64,000 nt of DNA from positions 18,972,566 to 19,036,565 of the forward strand of contig CM048839.1 in NCBI GenBank assembly GCA_026545765.1. Direction: 5' to 3'. How positions within the stretch are numbered: the first letter of the stretch is position 1; each line of letters opens with the position of its first letter. This stretch comes from Plantago major (lineage: Eukaryota > Streptophyta > Magnoliopsida > Lamiales > Plantaginaceae). Below, in pieces: positions 1 through 10,230 of the stretch. The position numbers were made by a program, and so were the translations under genes. The notes beneath the pieces were generated by a model that saw only the letters and a program-made list of their open reading frames with translations, did not search any database and was not told the origin of the DNA.

Positions 1-670
1 TGAACGAACCGAACATTGACCTTAACGAACGTTTGTTCGTTAATATGTGTCATGTTTATGTTCGCGTTCATGATCGTCGAACATCTCAACACTTGTTTAT
101 GTTCAGTTCGTTAAGGTTTCAACATGTTCACGAACAGTTCGCGAACTATTATAGGTTTTGTGTAGGTTAGGTTAGAAAATAATCCCTCCGCCCTGAATTC
201 GACTTCCCCCATTCCATTTTGGGACGTACCAATTTGAACTTCCCAATCCTATAATGGAAAATCCCTCTCCTACTTTATTTAATCTATCTCATACTTTATT
301 CAATATATGTCTTACTTTATTCAACCTCTTTCTTACTTTAATACAATCTTTCCTACTTTATTCAGTTTTATCTTAAAATATATGTCCGATCCGGTAAATG
401 AATTTGGGATTGCGGGAGTATTATAACTTATGTGAAAAATGGAAAGGATAGATTAGGCTAGAAAATATTATACTCCATATATAAATAATATAAAATTATT
501 ATAGATATAATTTATTCACGAACAGTTCGCGAACTACCGAACAATACATTATATGCTTGTGTTCGTTTATTAACGAACATGTTCGCGAACTGTTCGGTTA
601 TGTCAAACTCAAATACGAGCTGAGCGTCGACTGAAATGTTTCGTGAAATTTTCATGAACGTTTGTTTCAT
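1..670. repeat. GAACA/TGTTC-rich palindromic repeat
   Basis: Positions 1-160 and 510-660 are built from short interspersed copies of GAACA, TGTTCG and the palindrome GTTCGCGAAC, with many inverted pairs. The two blocks flank a MITE and look like one repeat split by it. No coding frame is visible. Terminal-repeat boundaries cannot be placed because the left end is at the window edge. The composition resembles subterminal repeats of a DNA transposon, but the class is not assigned. Confidence 0.55.
182..418. mobile_element. Stowaway-like MITE (Tc1/Mariner type)
   Basis: The element starts ATCCCTCCGCCC, close to the Stowaway consensus CTCCCTCCG, and ends with an inverted GGGAG. It is flanked by TA on both sides (180-181 and 419-420). 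Its length of 237 bp and the inner degenerate CTTACTTTATTCAA repeats match a second member at 25668-25929. It has no coding capacity, and the terminal repeats have diverged. Confidence 0.6.
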
Positions 671-1364
671 TTACACCCCTAGTCTAGACTAATTAAGTGG
701 GTGAAGACTTTGTGTTTGTTAGCTTACGTTATAGCTGAAATTCGTGACTTTTGGAGCTTGTAATAGTATGAAGCATTTCTTATGCTCATGTAAACTTCAT
801 AATTATCGAGTGGAACCTGCGCTAATGAACACTAATAATAGACACCAAATCAAATTCAAATACTAGTCCAGGTAATAAACCTAACAAAAACATGATCCAT
901 GTTCTCCATGAATATAATACATACTGCCTTCAAGAGTAAGGGTGATCAACACAAGCATTCAGGTATTCAGACACCTATAAAATACTAACATTCAATTAAT
1001 GCAACAATATATCATTAAGAATAACTGAACTGACCTACTGAGCAAAAGTTCTGAAGTGTACCTCCATTCCTTACAAAGCCTGTTCAATTAACCGCCATCT
1101 ACCTCCATTCCTTACGAACCCTGTTCAATTAACCGCCATCTCTCTCTCACTCGCCAATCTTTCCACTACGGACGACGCGGGCAGATTGTATATTATGAAC
1201 CAGGGGTACTTAGGATATTTGAATTTATTGCTTTTTCTCACCGTTTTGGTTTAAACTAGCTCAAGTTAAGGTTTAGAGTGGATTTTGTGAAATCCACAAA
1301 ACAGCCCTAAATCCCACACCTATCAAAATCTGTGACTCGGTCGTTCACATACACAGACTGAAAA
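671..1364. other. Stretch without genes; 41-bp tandem duplication
   Basis: No convincing coding frame is seen. Positions 1060-1141 hold two near-identical 41-bp copies that contain ACCTCCATTCCTTAC and CTGTTCAATTAACCGCCATC. The rest is unique-looking AT-rich DNA up to the LTR tip at 1365. Confidence 0.6.
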
Positions 1365-2305
1365 TGTCACGCCCCAAAACTAAAGCCATTGGCGCAACCG
1401 ACCGTCTATCGTGAGATGGGCTCACGTCAAGACGAAGCCTACCTTTATCCTCAGAATACAACGATTATCTCAGAGTGGTACAACAGAGCATCTACAATCC
1501 CATAAAGTAACTACAATGATAACAAATCCTCAAAATGCAACAATGCTCCCAATACTTCAGGTCATCCTATACAATACTAATATAAGAGTGCACAACAATT
1601 CTTCAACAATCTCCACTTAAATCCAGCACTAGTCAACTTGCCACATAACTCCGAAATACCCTCGTGCAATGTCACTTACTATATATCTAAAATAGGTGGG
1701 TAAGGGTGAGCCTCAATGACACTTACACCGGATCAAGCATAGTATTTCAAACATACATATATATCAATACATTTACATATCCAAAATAATTTGCATGGAA
1801 CACTTTTCAAAACAATAACAATTCATATCTTTTGCTCAATTAGACAATACACTACGGCCACACGAACCGTGGTGGTACACAGGTCGGCTTTTACATAACA
1901 ATAACAATGCCCTACCAAAGGGATAACATAACAATGGGAGATCTCCAAAAGCACATTCCCCCGAAAGGGCCAAACAATTCATAGGCATATCGATGAGCAT
2001 AAAACGTATTTTCAATTCATGCTTTTGACAAAACAATTTTCAAACATCACATTTATGAGTGCACATACTTGATCCTTTTCGAATAGACTATTATACCAAG
2101 TCTCATTACTTGATATAATAACCATAAGTTATTTATCAAATCATAAAATAATACATATATATAATAATAATTAAATAGAAGGAAAAGTATCGAGAAAACC
2201 TCTTACATATGTTGAGAATTATGACTCCTGTCCAATAAATAATAGTACCAAAACCCATCACTTTGCAATTCCTTGAATAACGTAATTAATTAAACCAATG
2301 TGATG
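1365..2305 (-). repeat. 3' LTR, distal (R/U5-end) segment
   Basis: Begins TGTCACGCCCC on the plus strand, the complement of the LTR end. It is closely similar to 22464-23470, including GGCGCAACCGACCGTC near the tip. It stops at the 9-bp duplication AATGTGATG (2297-2305) made by the MULE, and the LTR resumes after the second copy at 17862-17870. Confidence 0.85.
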
Positions 2306-2664
2306 GCAAATTTTTTTTTTTGGTACACTAGAATGTTACACTGTCATTTTTGGTACAGTAGAGTGATGCTGACCAATTTACATACGAGAGAACATGCGTC
2401 TAATTGAGGTGAAATTTTGAATTTTCTGTCACATTGGTGATGTGGCAGTCGGAGAAGCAATTTTGACCGGTATTTACTGTTGACTTAGTTGACCTGGACC
2501 AAAATTTATATAAAAAAACCATAATAAAATTAAGGAGACACGTGTCGGTCCCAGGTTTAATCTGGGTTTATAATTATAAAAAATGTAAAATTACATTTAA
2601 AAATATTTAAAAATATTTTTAAAATTAATGAAAAATATTTTTGAATTTAAAAAAAATAAAAAAT

Positions 2665-2738
<74 letters not shown>

Positions 2739-2762
2739 TTTTCTTTGTGAGACACGTGTCTC
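2306..2762. repeat. MULE left terminal inverted repeat
   Basis: Matches the complement of 17469-17861, from the T-run and GGTACACT at the tip through GACCGGTATT, TGACTTAGTTGACCTGGACC and GTCGGTCCCAGGTTTAATCT to a GTGAGACACGTGTCTC-like inner end. A long (AT)n tract at about 2669-2733 has expanded inside this copy only. Confidence 0.88.
2669..2733. repeat. (AT)n microsatellite
   Basis: About 65 bp of uninterrupted AT dinucleotides lie inside the left TIR of the MULE. The reading frame through them is an artefact of the repeat. Confidence 0.97.
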
Positions 2763-2926
2763 ACACAGTAAAATCGATTAAGTAAAAAGCGGGGGAAAGA
2801 AAGAAACAAAATCATTCTCCCAAAACATCCCTCTTTCCCCCTTTCACATGAACCCTAATTTCGCCCCACCATAAACGATTGAATCTTGCAAAATTGTTTC
2901 CTTTCTGTGTTTACGAGTAAGAATTA

Positions 2927-3538
2927 ATGGCGACGTATGCATCTTCATCTGTGAGAGGATATACCCGGGAAGAATACTGCCGTTGCGTGAATCCGAGAAG
3001 GATTGCGGTTGAAGGTGTCTCTTGGAAAAATTACCCTGGTCGGCGTTTCATGGGTTGTCCTATGTAGTACAATGTGTGTGTGTTTGAAGCTAATTATTAA
3101 ATTTGTTGAATAATTTGTTATCATACAGTTTGTTTTGAAGTTGAGTAATGGCTTGTAATTGAACTGTTTTGATGTAGAAGGAACGTCGAACAGGGTGTAC
3201 CTATTTTAGGTGGATTGAAGATCCTTTGGATCCAAGGGTAGCTGGAATCATTGGAGGATTATTTGTCAGAAAATCGAAGCTGAGGGTATTGTGAGAAAGC
3301 TAGAGTTGGAGCTCATAGATTGTAATGCAGATATGCAGATGTTGTTGAAGTTGTATGAGTCACTTGTTGAAGAGAACATGATGATGAAGAAATTGATTAA
3401 GAAAATGGAGGTTGAACAAGAGACTGGTGGAAAGAATATGCGAAAGAAACATGGGAAAGTGAAGAAGAATGCTAATGTATGTATGCTTGCCATGGTTATT
3501 GTTATTGTTCTTGTGTTGGTGATTGCTGTAATGATGTA
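2927..3538 (+). pseudogene. GRF-type zinc-finger, coiled-coil, membrane protein (MULE accessory)
   Basis: ATG 2927 opens a short Ser-rich leader and then a GRF zinc-finger start, CRCVNPRRIAV followed by NYPGRRFMGCP. Exon 1 probably ends at about 3072 before GTGTGT and resumes at 3179 with GCTYFRWIEDP, the second half of the finger; this gives the usual C-C-GRRF-C-C-YFRW order. A TAG at 3066-3068 interrupts exon 1 and looks like a CAG-to-TAG change. A frameshift near 3265 then leads to a leucine/glutamate-rich coiled coil (3291-3400), a Lys/Arg-rich stretch and a C-terminal hydrophobic segment (about 3478-3535). GRF fingers bind nucleic acid in other proteins; the role here is unknown. The gene converges on the transposase gene inside the same element, in the mudrB position. 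It is broken by one stop and one frameshift in this reading. Confidence 0.7.
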
Positions 3539-3811
3539 GTTGTTTTTAGTCTATTAAGTTTAGGCTACTAATTAAGTATGTTGATTTTCACTCTTAGGCT
3601 AAGTTGATTGTAATTTTGGAGGTATAGGCAGTCTAATTTTCGATGATTTCTACTATTGACAAGTAACATTGTGTCAATGACTATGTAATGTATAGCATGT
3701 TTTGCCGAATGAATGAAAGAATGTATTTTGGAAAATATGTATATGTAAACTAGTTATTTACTTATTTTTGGCACGAAAGAGGTGTTGTGGCAGTGGGATG
3801 ACAAAATTTTG
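3539..3811. other. MULE interior, no gene seen
   Basis: AT-rich sequence downstream of the GRF gene, probably its 3' untranslated region and the convergent intergenic space. It ends at the target duplication ACATG (3812-3816) of the inserted solo LTR. Confidence 0.5.
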
Positions 3812-3816
3812 ACATG

Positions 3817-5051
3817 TGATGAGTCGGTTTTATACCGTCTCATTTGGTCTTTTTTACCGCCTTTTTGTCATCCTTGAGTATAGTTTTATTAGTTTTCTTA
3901 GAGTATTTTTATTTATTTTGTTCTTTGTGTGTTTTGTAGGTATTTGGCTAAACTGCGCTAATTGAAGGTAAAATGGTGTATTTTATATGCATCTACAAGA
4001 TATGGAGTTCCAATGCCTCGTATGGATGCTAAAAATGGAGCGGGAAGGCCAAAATATCAAGAATTGTAGTCAAAAGGCGTCAAAGGGGCAAAACGGTCAC
4101 TCCAGAAGAACTGCCGATGACAGTTATCAAACTGGCGTACGCCAGTTTCTTCTTTTGCCGTTTTTTCTGCGATTTCTTTCCTAATTCGCCCAGACTTAGT
4201 TTTTCAGACATTTTATATTAGATATTCATTCCATTGTCAAAAACACACTTTGCCCTAGATCTAAACCTAGTTGATAGAAAAAGCTCCACACATCCATACT
4301 TTGACATTGATAATAATTTGGAGCTTGATTTTGATTATTCATCGAAGGATTGATATCGAATCCCTGATTACTGTGGTAAATCTCTATTGTTTTATCTTAT
4401 TCAATTCGTTCTTACTTTGTTTCTCGAATTGTTTGAGCTTGCATGCGATTATCATTATGTTTGTGTTAACCATGAGCAATATCTTGTATTCTTTCATCCT
4501 TGCTTCGATTATGAGTAGCTAAATCACTCCGAACATGGTAGTTGCGTGATAGCTTTGCATATTCGCTTCTAGGGTTCTAAATCGTTCATATAGGTTAGGC
4601 TCGTTCAAAGATCTTCGTAAAAATCCTTCAATTCAATACTCTCGTTCAAAGATTCTCTAAAACGTTTTGGTTAAGGATCGTGGATTGACGACCCACGATT
4701 ACTCTAGTTCAAATATCTTCAAACTTGTTGGTAAAGGTTGAATTGATAGTTTTCTGTACACCGACCGTGTGACAGTATGAATGTATCCCTAGAGCGAATT
4801 AGCATTGCTTGATCGTAACTACTGTGTTACTTCTACCTCATTCTTACAAACAACTACATTGCTAATTTCCGTTTTCTAGTTTTAAGAAGTACTCAAATTC
4901 AAACAAATCAACATTGTTTCACAAGTAACTGTTTGTTTTCAATCGTTGTGATAGCCTAATTGATTCCTTAGCGAACGACCTCGTGGTTAGCATTGTCTAT
5001 TTACAGCAAATGCTTTCTACTTGTTTCCTAAGTAGTAATTTGAGCATATCA
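3817..5051 (+). mobile_element. Solo LTR of a gypsy element, related to the 8640-16323 family
   Basis: Starts TGATGAGTCGG, ends GAGCATATCA and is flanked by the perfect 5-bp duplication ACATG (3812-3816 and 5052-5056). Its second half aligns, in reverse complement, with the LTRs at 8640-9990 and 14947-16323, including CGTGGATTGACGACCCACG and TGATTCCTTAGCGAACGACC. It was left by recombination between two LTRs. A perfect 20-bp palindrome lies at 4129-4148. Its internal reading frames are not genes. Confidence 0.88.
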
Positions 5052-5056
5052 ACATG

Positions 5057-5367
5057 AAGGATTTATAGTTTAAGCTACATAACCTATACAATTCAAGAAC
5101 AGAAAAACATGTAGAAAATGAAATCTCAAGAGCATATTGAAGTGAAACTGAAACCAATGAACTTGATAGAAAAAGCCTTCAAATGGCATAATAAAAGTCA
5201 TGAAACTTGAATGTTGATCCAATGTTAAGAAAATACCATTAACAAGCAAAATGTTGCAAAAGAAAAGCATGCCCAAAAGAATGACATAAATAATGTCATC
5301 AACAGTTTTAATGAGTTTATGTTGCTACTCCAAGTACCAAAAGCTAACTAAAAGCTGCTGGTCTTCA
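5057..5367. other. MULE interior 3' of the transposase gene
   Basis: Probably the 3' untranslated region of the transposase gene. The minus-strand coding sequence ends at about 5368 in a Lys/Arg-rich tail. No other gene is visible. Confidence 0.45.
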
Positions 5368-5853
5368 CTACTTCTTCTTCCTCTTCATGTTTTCCCTAAC
5401 AGCTTCCAATTTCTTCCTACTTATTGTATTTGCAGGTGGCTGACACATGTGCACTGAGCTGCCTTCAATTCTGAGATTCTTTGTGAAGTTTTTGGCAGTC
5501 CCTGCAGCCTCCATTTGTTCCCATATTGTTGGTGGTGTTATGATGCTTCCCCTAACCCACATTTTGAGTGTTTCCCAACTGCTTCATCATGTCATTTATA
5601 CCAGTGTTCACTTTGACAACCTAACACATTGAGCAAACTAACTGAGCAAACTCAAGATCACTTAAGCTAACTAAGTCAGACAAAATTCCCAACAAATCAC
5701 TTGAGCAAACTAATTCATACAAAGATGTAGGTATAAAACAGATGAGAGAGTGCATACATTGGGTTTCTTCTGCCTTGGTTGGGTAGTTTTCTGTGGCTCC
5801 TTAGCCTTCTTTGTCTTTTTAGGAGCAGGGGGCTACATATTAAAAAGTTGAAG

Positions 5854-6864
5854 TTAGTTAGCCAAGTACAAGAACAACATGTAAACTAAATGGACAAAGC
5901 TAAATGGACAGAAATGTACCTTTACTATCCCATTCCTTTCATCATCAGCCCTTTTCAGATCACATGAAGATATGTTGTGACATTTCTCTTTGCAATAGCT
6001 ACACCTTACTGTTTCTTGCTCCTTCTTGAGTTTGTATTTGTTGTATATGGACAAAGCTGGGGGTCCACCACCTCTGAACTTCTTCTTTCTTTTCAATGGT
6101 GGTTCATCTGAATCTCTTCTTCTAAGATGTGTAGGCCTACTCCTTGTTCTTGGTTCACAAGGAGGTATTGGTGGCTCTAATCCAGCCTTGAGCCTCTCAT
6201 GTCTTCCATTAATTGGAATGATGACATTTTCATAAGTTTTCTTGTGAGTCTCCCTAAAATATGCCTCATCAACGAACTTCTCAACCTCCCAACCATTCTC
6301 AGTTATACATGCAAGTGCATGTCTACAAGGTATCCCTGAGATGTCCCATTTTCTGCAACCACAAGTCCTAGAAGACAGATCAACCATGTATTTCTCACCA
6401 GTTTTGTTCATGACTCTCCAAATATGCTTAGCTGATTTCAGGGGTACTAGGCCTAACAAATTCATCAAGTGCTCATCTATGATTTGAACTACCTTAGGAC
6501 ACAGAACACCCCTCCACTTCTCATTGCACAACTCCCTATTCTTTTTCATTCTAATCATAACATACTCCATGACCCAATCAAGCATGCAAACAATGCCTAG
6601 ATCCCTACCATCTAAAATGCAAGAATTAAAGGTCTCACAGCAGTTATTAAGCAATATGTCACACTTGACATCTGTAGGGAAGAATGCTCTTGACCATGTT
6701 GTAGGGTCTCTTGCTTCAAGCCACTTCACTGCCATTGGATCAAGCTTCTCCTTATCTGCCTTGCATCTGTCAAACTGTGGAATGGTAGTTACACATGCCG
6801 TATTCCACAAGGCCAACTTGAAGGATGTGCCAGTGAATCCTAGTGCATTAAGACAGGTAAACAA
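5854..6864 (-). CDS. Transposase exon: Glu region, SWIM finger, zinc knuckle
   Basis: Open frame of the transposase gene. The acceptor is at about 6842, where GFTGTSFKL begins, and the donor follows NGIVK at about 5920. It carries WLEARDPTTWSRAFF, typical of plant MULE transposases, the SWIM zinc finger (C-x-C...C-x-H) and a CCHC-like knuckle near the end. Residues upstream of 6842 and downstream of about 5920 are intron read-through. Confidence 0.85.
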   Translation of the reverse strand: MFTCLNALGFTGTSFKLALWNTACVTTIPQFDRCKADKEKLDPMAVKWLEARDPTTWSRAFFPTDVKCDILLNNCCETFNSCILDGRDLGIVCMLDWVMEYVMIRMKKNRELCNEKWRGVLCPKVVQIIDEHLMNLLGLVPLKSAKHIWRVMNKTGEKYMVDLSSRTCGCRKWDISGIPCRHALACITENGWEVEKFVDEAYFRETHKKTYENVIIPINGRHERLKAGLEPPIPPCEPRTRSRPTHLRRRDSDEPPLKRKKKFRGGGPPALSIYNKYKLKKEQETVRCSYCKEKCHNISSCDLKRADDERNGIVKVHFCPFSFVHLVYMLFLYLAN

Positions 6865-6927
6865 ACAAACACGTGAATAAGTATCATACTAGATAAACAA
6901 CTAAATGAACAAGTGTAGTATTAGTAG

Positions 6928-7632
6928 TTATAGAAGTGTACCTGCTGTCTTCATGTTTCCATGCAAATGTCTGACACAAAACCTATTCTTACTCCCAGGA
7001 AAATGCTCTTGAAAAGCCTTGATCAATCCTTTCTGTTTATCACTGATGAAGGTCCATTGTTGATGATCATTCAACTGCAAATCAGTCTCAATTGTACTCA
7101 GAAACCATGAACAAGTCTCATATATTTCACTTCTAACCACAACCCAAGCAATTGGGTATATGTTGTTATTGGGATCTATCCCAACAACAGTCAAGAGTAT
7201 GCCACCATACTTGCCCTTCAAATGGCAACCATCAACTCCAATGATCATTCTAGAAGACTTAAACCCCTCCTTACAAGTAGCTAGACAAACAAACAACTTT
7301 TCAAACTTGTTGCTGCCATTAGGATTCAGGCCTAGGTACACACTACTACCTGGATTCTTAGTTCTAACCTCCTGTACATAGTCCCACAACATGCCATACT
7401 GCTCTTCTTCAGTGCCATACATATACTCCAAAGCAAATTTTCTAGCCCTAGCCACTTGTTGCCTACTAACAGTCAAATTGGTCTCCATTTTGAACTCATC
7501 TGCAATGGTTTGAGACTTTTTCCTGGGGTCAATGATGAATGTGGATAGATACTTCTTTGCAAGCCAACTAGACTTGATGTTAGTTATCTTGTGATTGATA
7601 GGGCCGGTGTGTTTTGGATAGTATTCCACCAC
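6928..7632 (-). CDS. Transposase exon: MULE DDE catalytic core
   Basis: Open frame with the MULE core: a helix-rich region (QVARARKFALEYMYG), the first catalytic Asp in MIIGVDGCHLKG, PIAWVVVRSE, the second Asp in FISDKQKGLI and the CVRHLHGN block. The exon ends at about 6941, where GTACAC forms a donor; the last residues in the open frame are intron. The motifs and spacing match plant mudrA-like proteins. Confidence 0.9.
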   Translation of the reverse strand: MVEYYPKHTGPINHKITNIKSSWLAKKYLSTFIIDPRKKSQTIADEFKMETNLTVSRQQVARARKFALEYMYGTEEEQYGMLWDYVQEVRTKNPGSSVYLGLNPNGSNKFEKLFVCLATCKEGFKSSRMIIGVDGCHLKGKYGGILLTVVGIDPNNNIYPIAWVVVRSEIYETCSWFLSTIETDLQLNDHQQWTFISDKQKGLIKAFQEHFPGSKNRFCVRHLHGNMKTAGTLL

Positions 7633-7882
7633 TCAAATGAATTGCTCTCCCCTTTCACAACATGCAAGTACAACTTAAATGGGCATTGTTTCCCTCTAAA
7701 TTTACCTTTGCACTTTACATGCATTCTTTTTTATCATTGGGGTTGGTTTGTAGGGGTCTCCAAGTCTTAAAAGCATGAGAATGGACAGCTACACCAACCA
7801 GTTTTTTGCTTGTAAAAACTGTCCCTAATTCAACCTCAGGTTCAAAGACATCAACCTCATTAAAGATCTTTTGCTTTATAAC

Positions 7883-8107
7883 TCATTTCATGTACTTACC
7901 AGATTTGGCATGTTGAGGCCTAACCTTTTTCCTGACTGTTCCTTCTTCATCATAAGCTACAGACTCACATGAACTCCAATCTAGGTCATCTCTAGCAATG
8001 TCTTCTTCAACTTCAGAGACTTCTGCCCCTTCTTCATCTTCACCATCCTCGGGTTCAAACTCACTGTCCATCATCATCCTCACTTGCATTCTCATCATCA
8101 TCACCAC
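7883..8107 (-). CDS. Transposase exon: acidic linker (partly shifted)
   Basis: Minus-strand frame rich in Asp and Glu, typical of the linker between the PB1-like domain and the zinc finger of plant MULE transposases. It ends KSGKYMK and a stop. Sequence below it (7880-7690) reads on in other frames with recognisable pieces such as FTSKKLVGVAV and NPNDKK, so the DNA-binding region is frameshifted. Confidence 0.6.
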   Translation of the reverse strand: MVMMMRMQVRMMMDSEFEPEDGEDEEGAEVSEVEEDIARDDLDWSSCESVAYDEEGTVRKKVRPQHAKSGKYMK

Positions 8108-8639
8108 TTATCTCCTCCTCATCATCAAATTCTTCTACATAAGTAATCTTTTGCTTACCTGCAATTTCCACTAAGTGTAAGAAAATTGAAATACAAACAC
8201 ATTTATTTTGTCTGGCAAATAGAATAGAAACAAGAGCATTTATATTTACCCTTATCTTTTGCTAGTTGCTTTTCCTTTTGGGCTTCAGTTATCTCATCCC
8301 TGAAATCATATTCAGGGTCAATAAACTCATCATCATGAACCATCTTCTACTTTCCTTGGTCAGTTCTGGGTACATTTTCAGGAATATCATCAAATGTGAA
8401 GTCTTCAATCAAAGCATCAATTTCCTCCTCCTCCATGTCATCATCATTATTGACCTGTTAAGAGACAAATACATACATACAATTTGATCAATATCAGAAC
8501 TAAGAATAAAAACATATAGAATTTAATTCAAATATACATAAATGTACCTGATCATTGTTAGATTCCTCACACCCTAGTTTGGTCACAAGTACAGTCTCCT
8601 CAACACTTGCATTCACATGTATGTCATGGTCAATGGAGG

Positions 8640-9990
8640 TTATGTGCTCAAATTGATACTTAGAAACAATTAGCAAGCAGTTGTTGTAGAATAAGCAAAG
8701 CTAACCACAGAGTCGTTCCTAAGGAACCAATTAAGCTACCACAACGATTTGAAAGCAAATAATTACTTGAAGAAACAGTTTGATTTATTTAAATTCGAGT
8801 ACTTCTAATAGCTAGAAAACAGAAAATGCAATGTAATTGATTTGAATGAATGAGGTAGGAAGAACACGGTAGTTACGATCAAGCTATGCCAATTCGCTCT
8901 AGGGATACGTTCATACTGTCACACAGTCGGTGTAGAAAACTATCAATTCAACCTTTACCAAACGAGTTTGAAGATATTTGAACTAGAGTAATCGTGGGTC
9001 GTCAATCCACGATCCTTAACCAAACGTTTTAGAGAATCTTTGAACGAGAGTATTGAATTGAAGGGTTTTTACGAAGATCTTTGAACGAGCCTAACCTATA
9101 TGAACGATTTCAAACCCTAGAAGCGAATACGCAAAGCTATCACACAACTACCATGCTCGGAGTGATTTAACTACTCATGAGGGAAGCAAAGATGAAAGAA
9201 TGCATGGTATAGATTACGCAAAGCATAAACATGGTGATAATCGCATGCAAGATCATACAATTCGATAAACAGAAGAAAACACGAATTGAAGATAAACAAT
9301 AGAGAGTTATCAATAATTACCAAGAATTCGATCCCGATGGTTCTTACAAGAGGTAAACCAAGCTCCAAAGATCAATCAATCAATGTCAAAACCTAGTTCT
9401 AGAATGCTTTTTTCTATGAAAAAATCGAGTATATGAAGTTATGGCAAAGGAAGACCTAATTCTAACATAAAAAGGAAAAAATATGCTGAATCAGGGCCTT
9501 CTCGCCGAATCTCGCCGCGGCGAGGAAAATAGCTCGCCGTGGCGAGAAACCCCGTGTAGCTCCTCTTTTTGCCTCGTAAAATCTCGCCGCGGCGCAAAAT
9601 ATCCATTCGCCGCGGCGATCTTAAAACCTCCGTAACTTTTTCCATAGACAGAGGTTTTCAATGCTTCCAAAACAAAAATTGTAGACCTTTGAATTATATT
9701 TCTGTGGCCATTGAGCTCAGGTCAATCGGGAATCATATGAGAGAGTTATGGCCAAAATGGCTAGACTGCTCCGTAAAACTCCACTTCCGTTTTCGCCCAG
9801 TTACTCTACATTCGAAGATCTAGAACCAAAGTTTTCACTCCGATTTTCACCTTCGGGACACAAAAATCCTACAAAACACAAACAAAGCACTAAAGCATAA
9901 AAACGCACAAAGACACTATAAAACCATAAACAAAGACTAACAAAGACCGCTAAATAGGACTAAATGAGACTCTAAATTATAGTCTCATCA
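8640..9990 (-). repeat. 3' LTR of the gag-only gypsy element
   Basis: Near-identical to 14947-16323. The terminal TG of the plus-strand end has become TT at 8640-8641. It keeps an extra CGCCG-rich piece near 9520-9550 that the other LTR lacks. It contains the CGCCGCGGCG palindromes at 9515-9620. Confidence 0.92.
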
Positions 9991-10010
9991 AACTCCCCAA
10001 ACCGAACCCT
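9991..10010 (-). other. Polypurine tract of the gypsy element
   Basis: The minus strand reads CGGTTTGGGGAGTT directly before the 3' LTR start TGATGAG, the normal position of the plus-strand primer. Confidence 0.7.
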
Positions 10011-10230
10011 TGCTCGTCCTCGAGTAAACAAACAATCCTAGACACAACTTGACTCGGAACCATGAAAACAAACAAAGAGTCAAAGTCACAAGTGACCGAA
10101 TCTACCATTGTAAACAGTAAGTCCACGAGATGCAAAAAATTTATCATGAAACCAACTTTGGCAAAACAGTGTACAGAAAATCAAACACAATCGTTTCCCA
10201 GATAAATAGCACTTAAGTGTAGCTCGCTAG

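Noticed and set aside
1365..2305. Independent solo LTR
   Set aside because: The same LTR resumes at 17871 across the MULE, and a matching LTR, primer site and polypurine tract follow at 21691-24725 in the same orientation, so it is better read as the 3' LTR of that element.
2597..2815. Open frame of repeated Ile-Tyr residues
   Set aside because: It is the (AT)n tract read in frame; also seen at 27396-27587 and 48596-48787.
6524..6880. 118-codon plus-strand frame
   Set aside because: Antisense shadow of the transposase exon with the SWIM finger.
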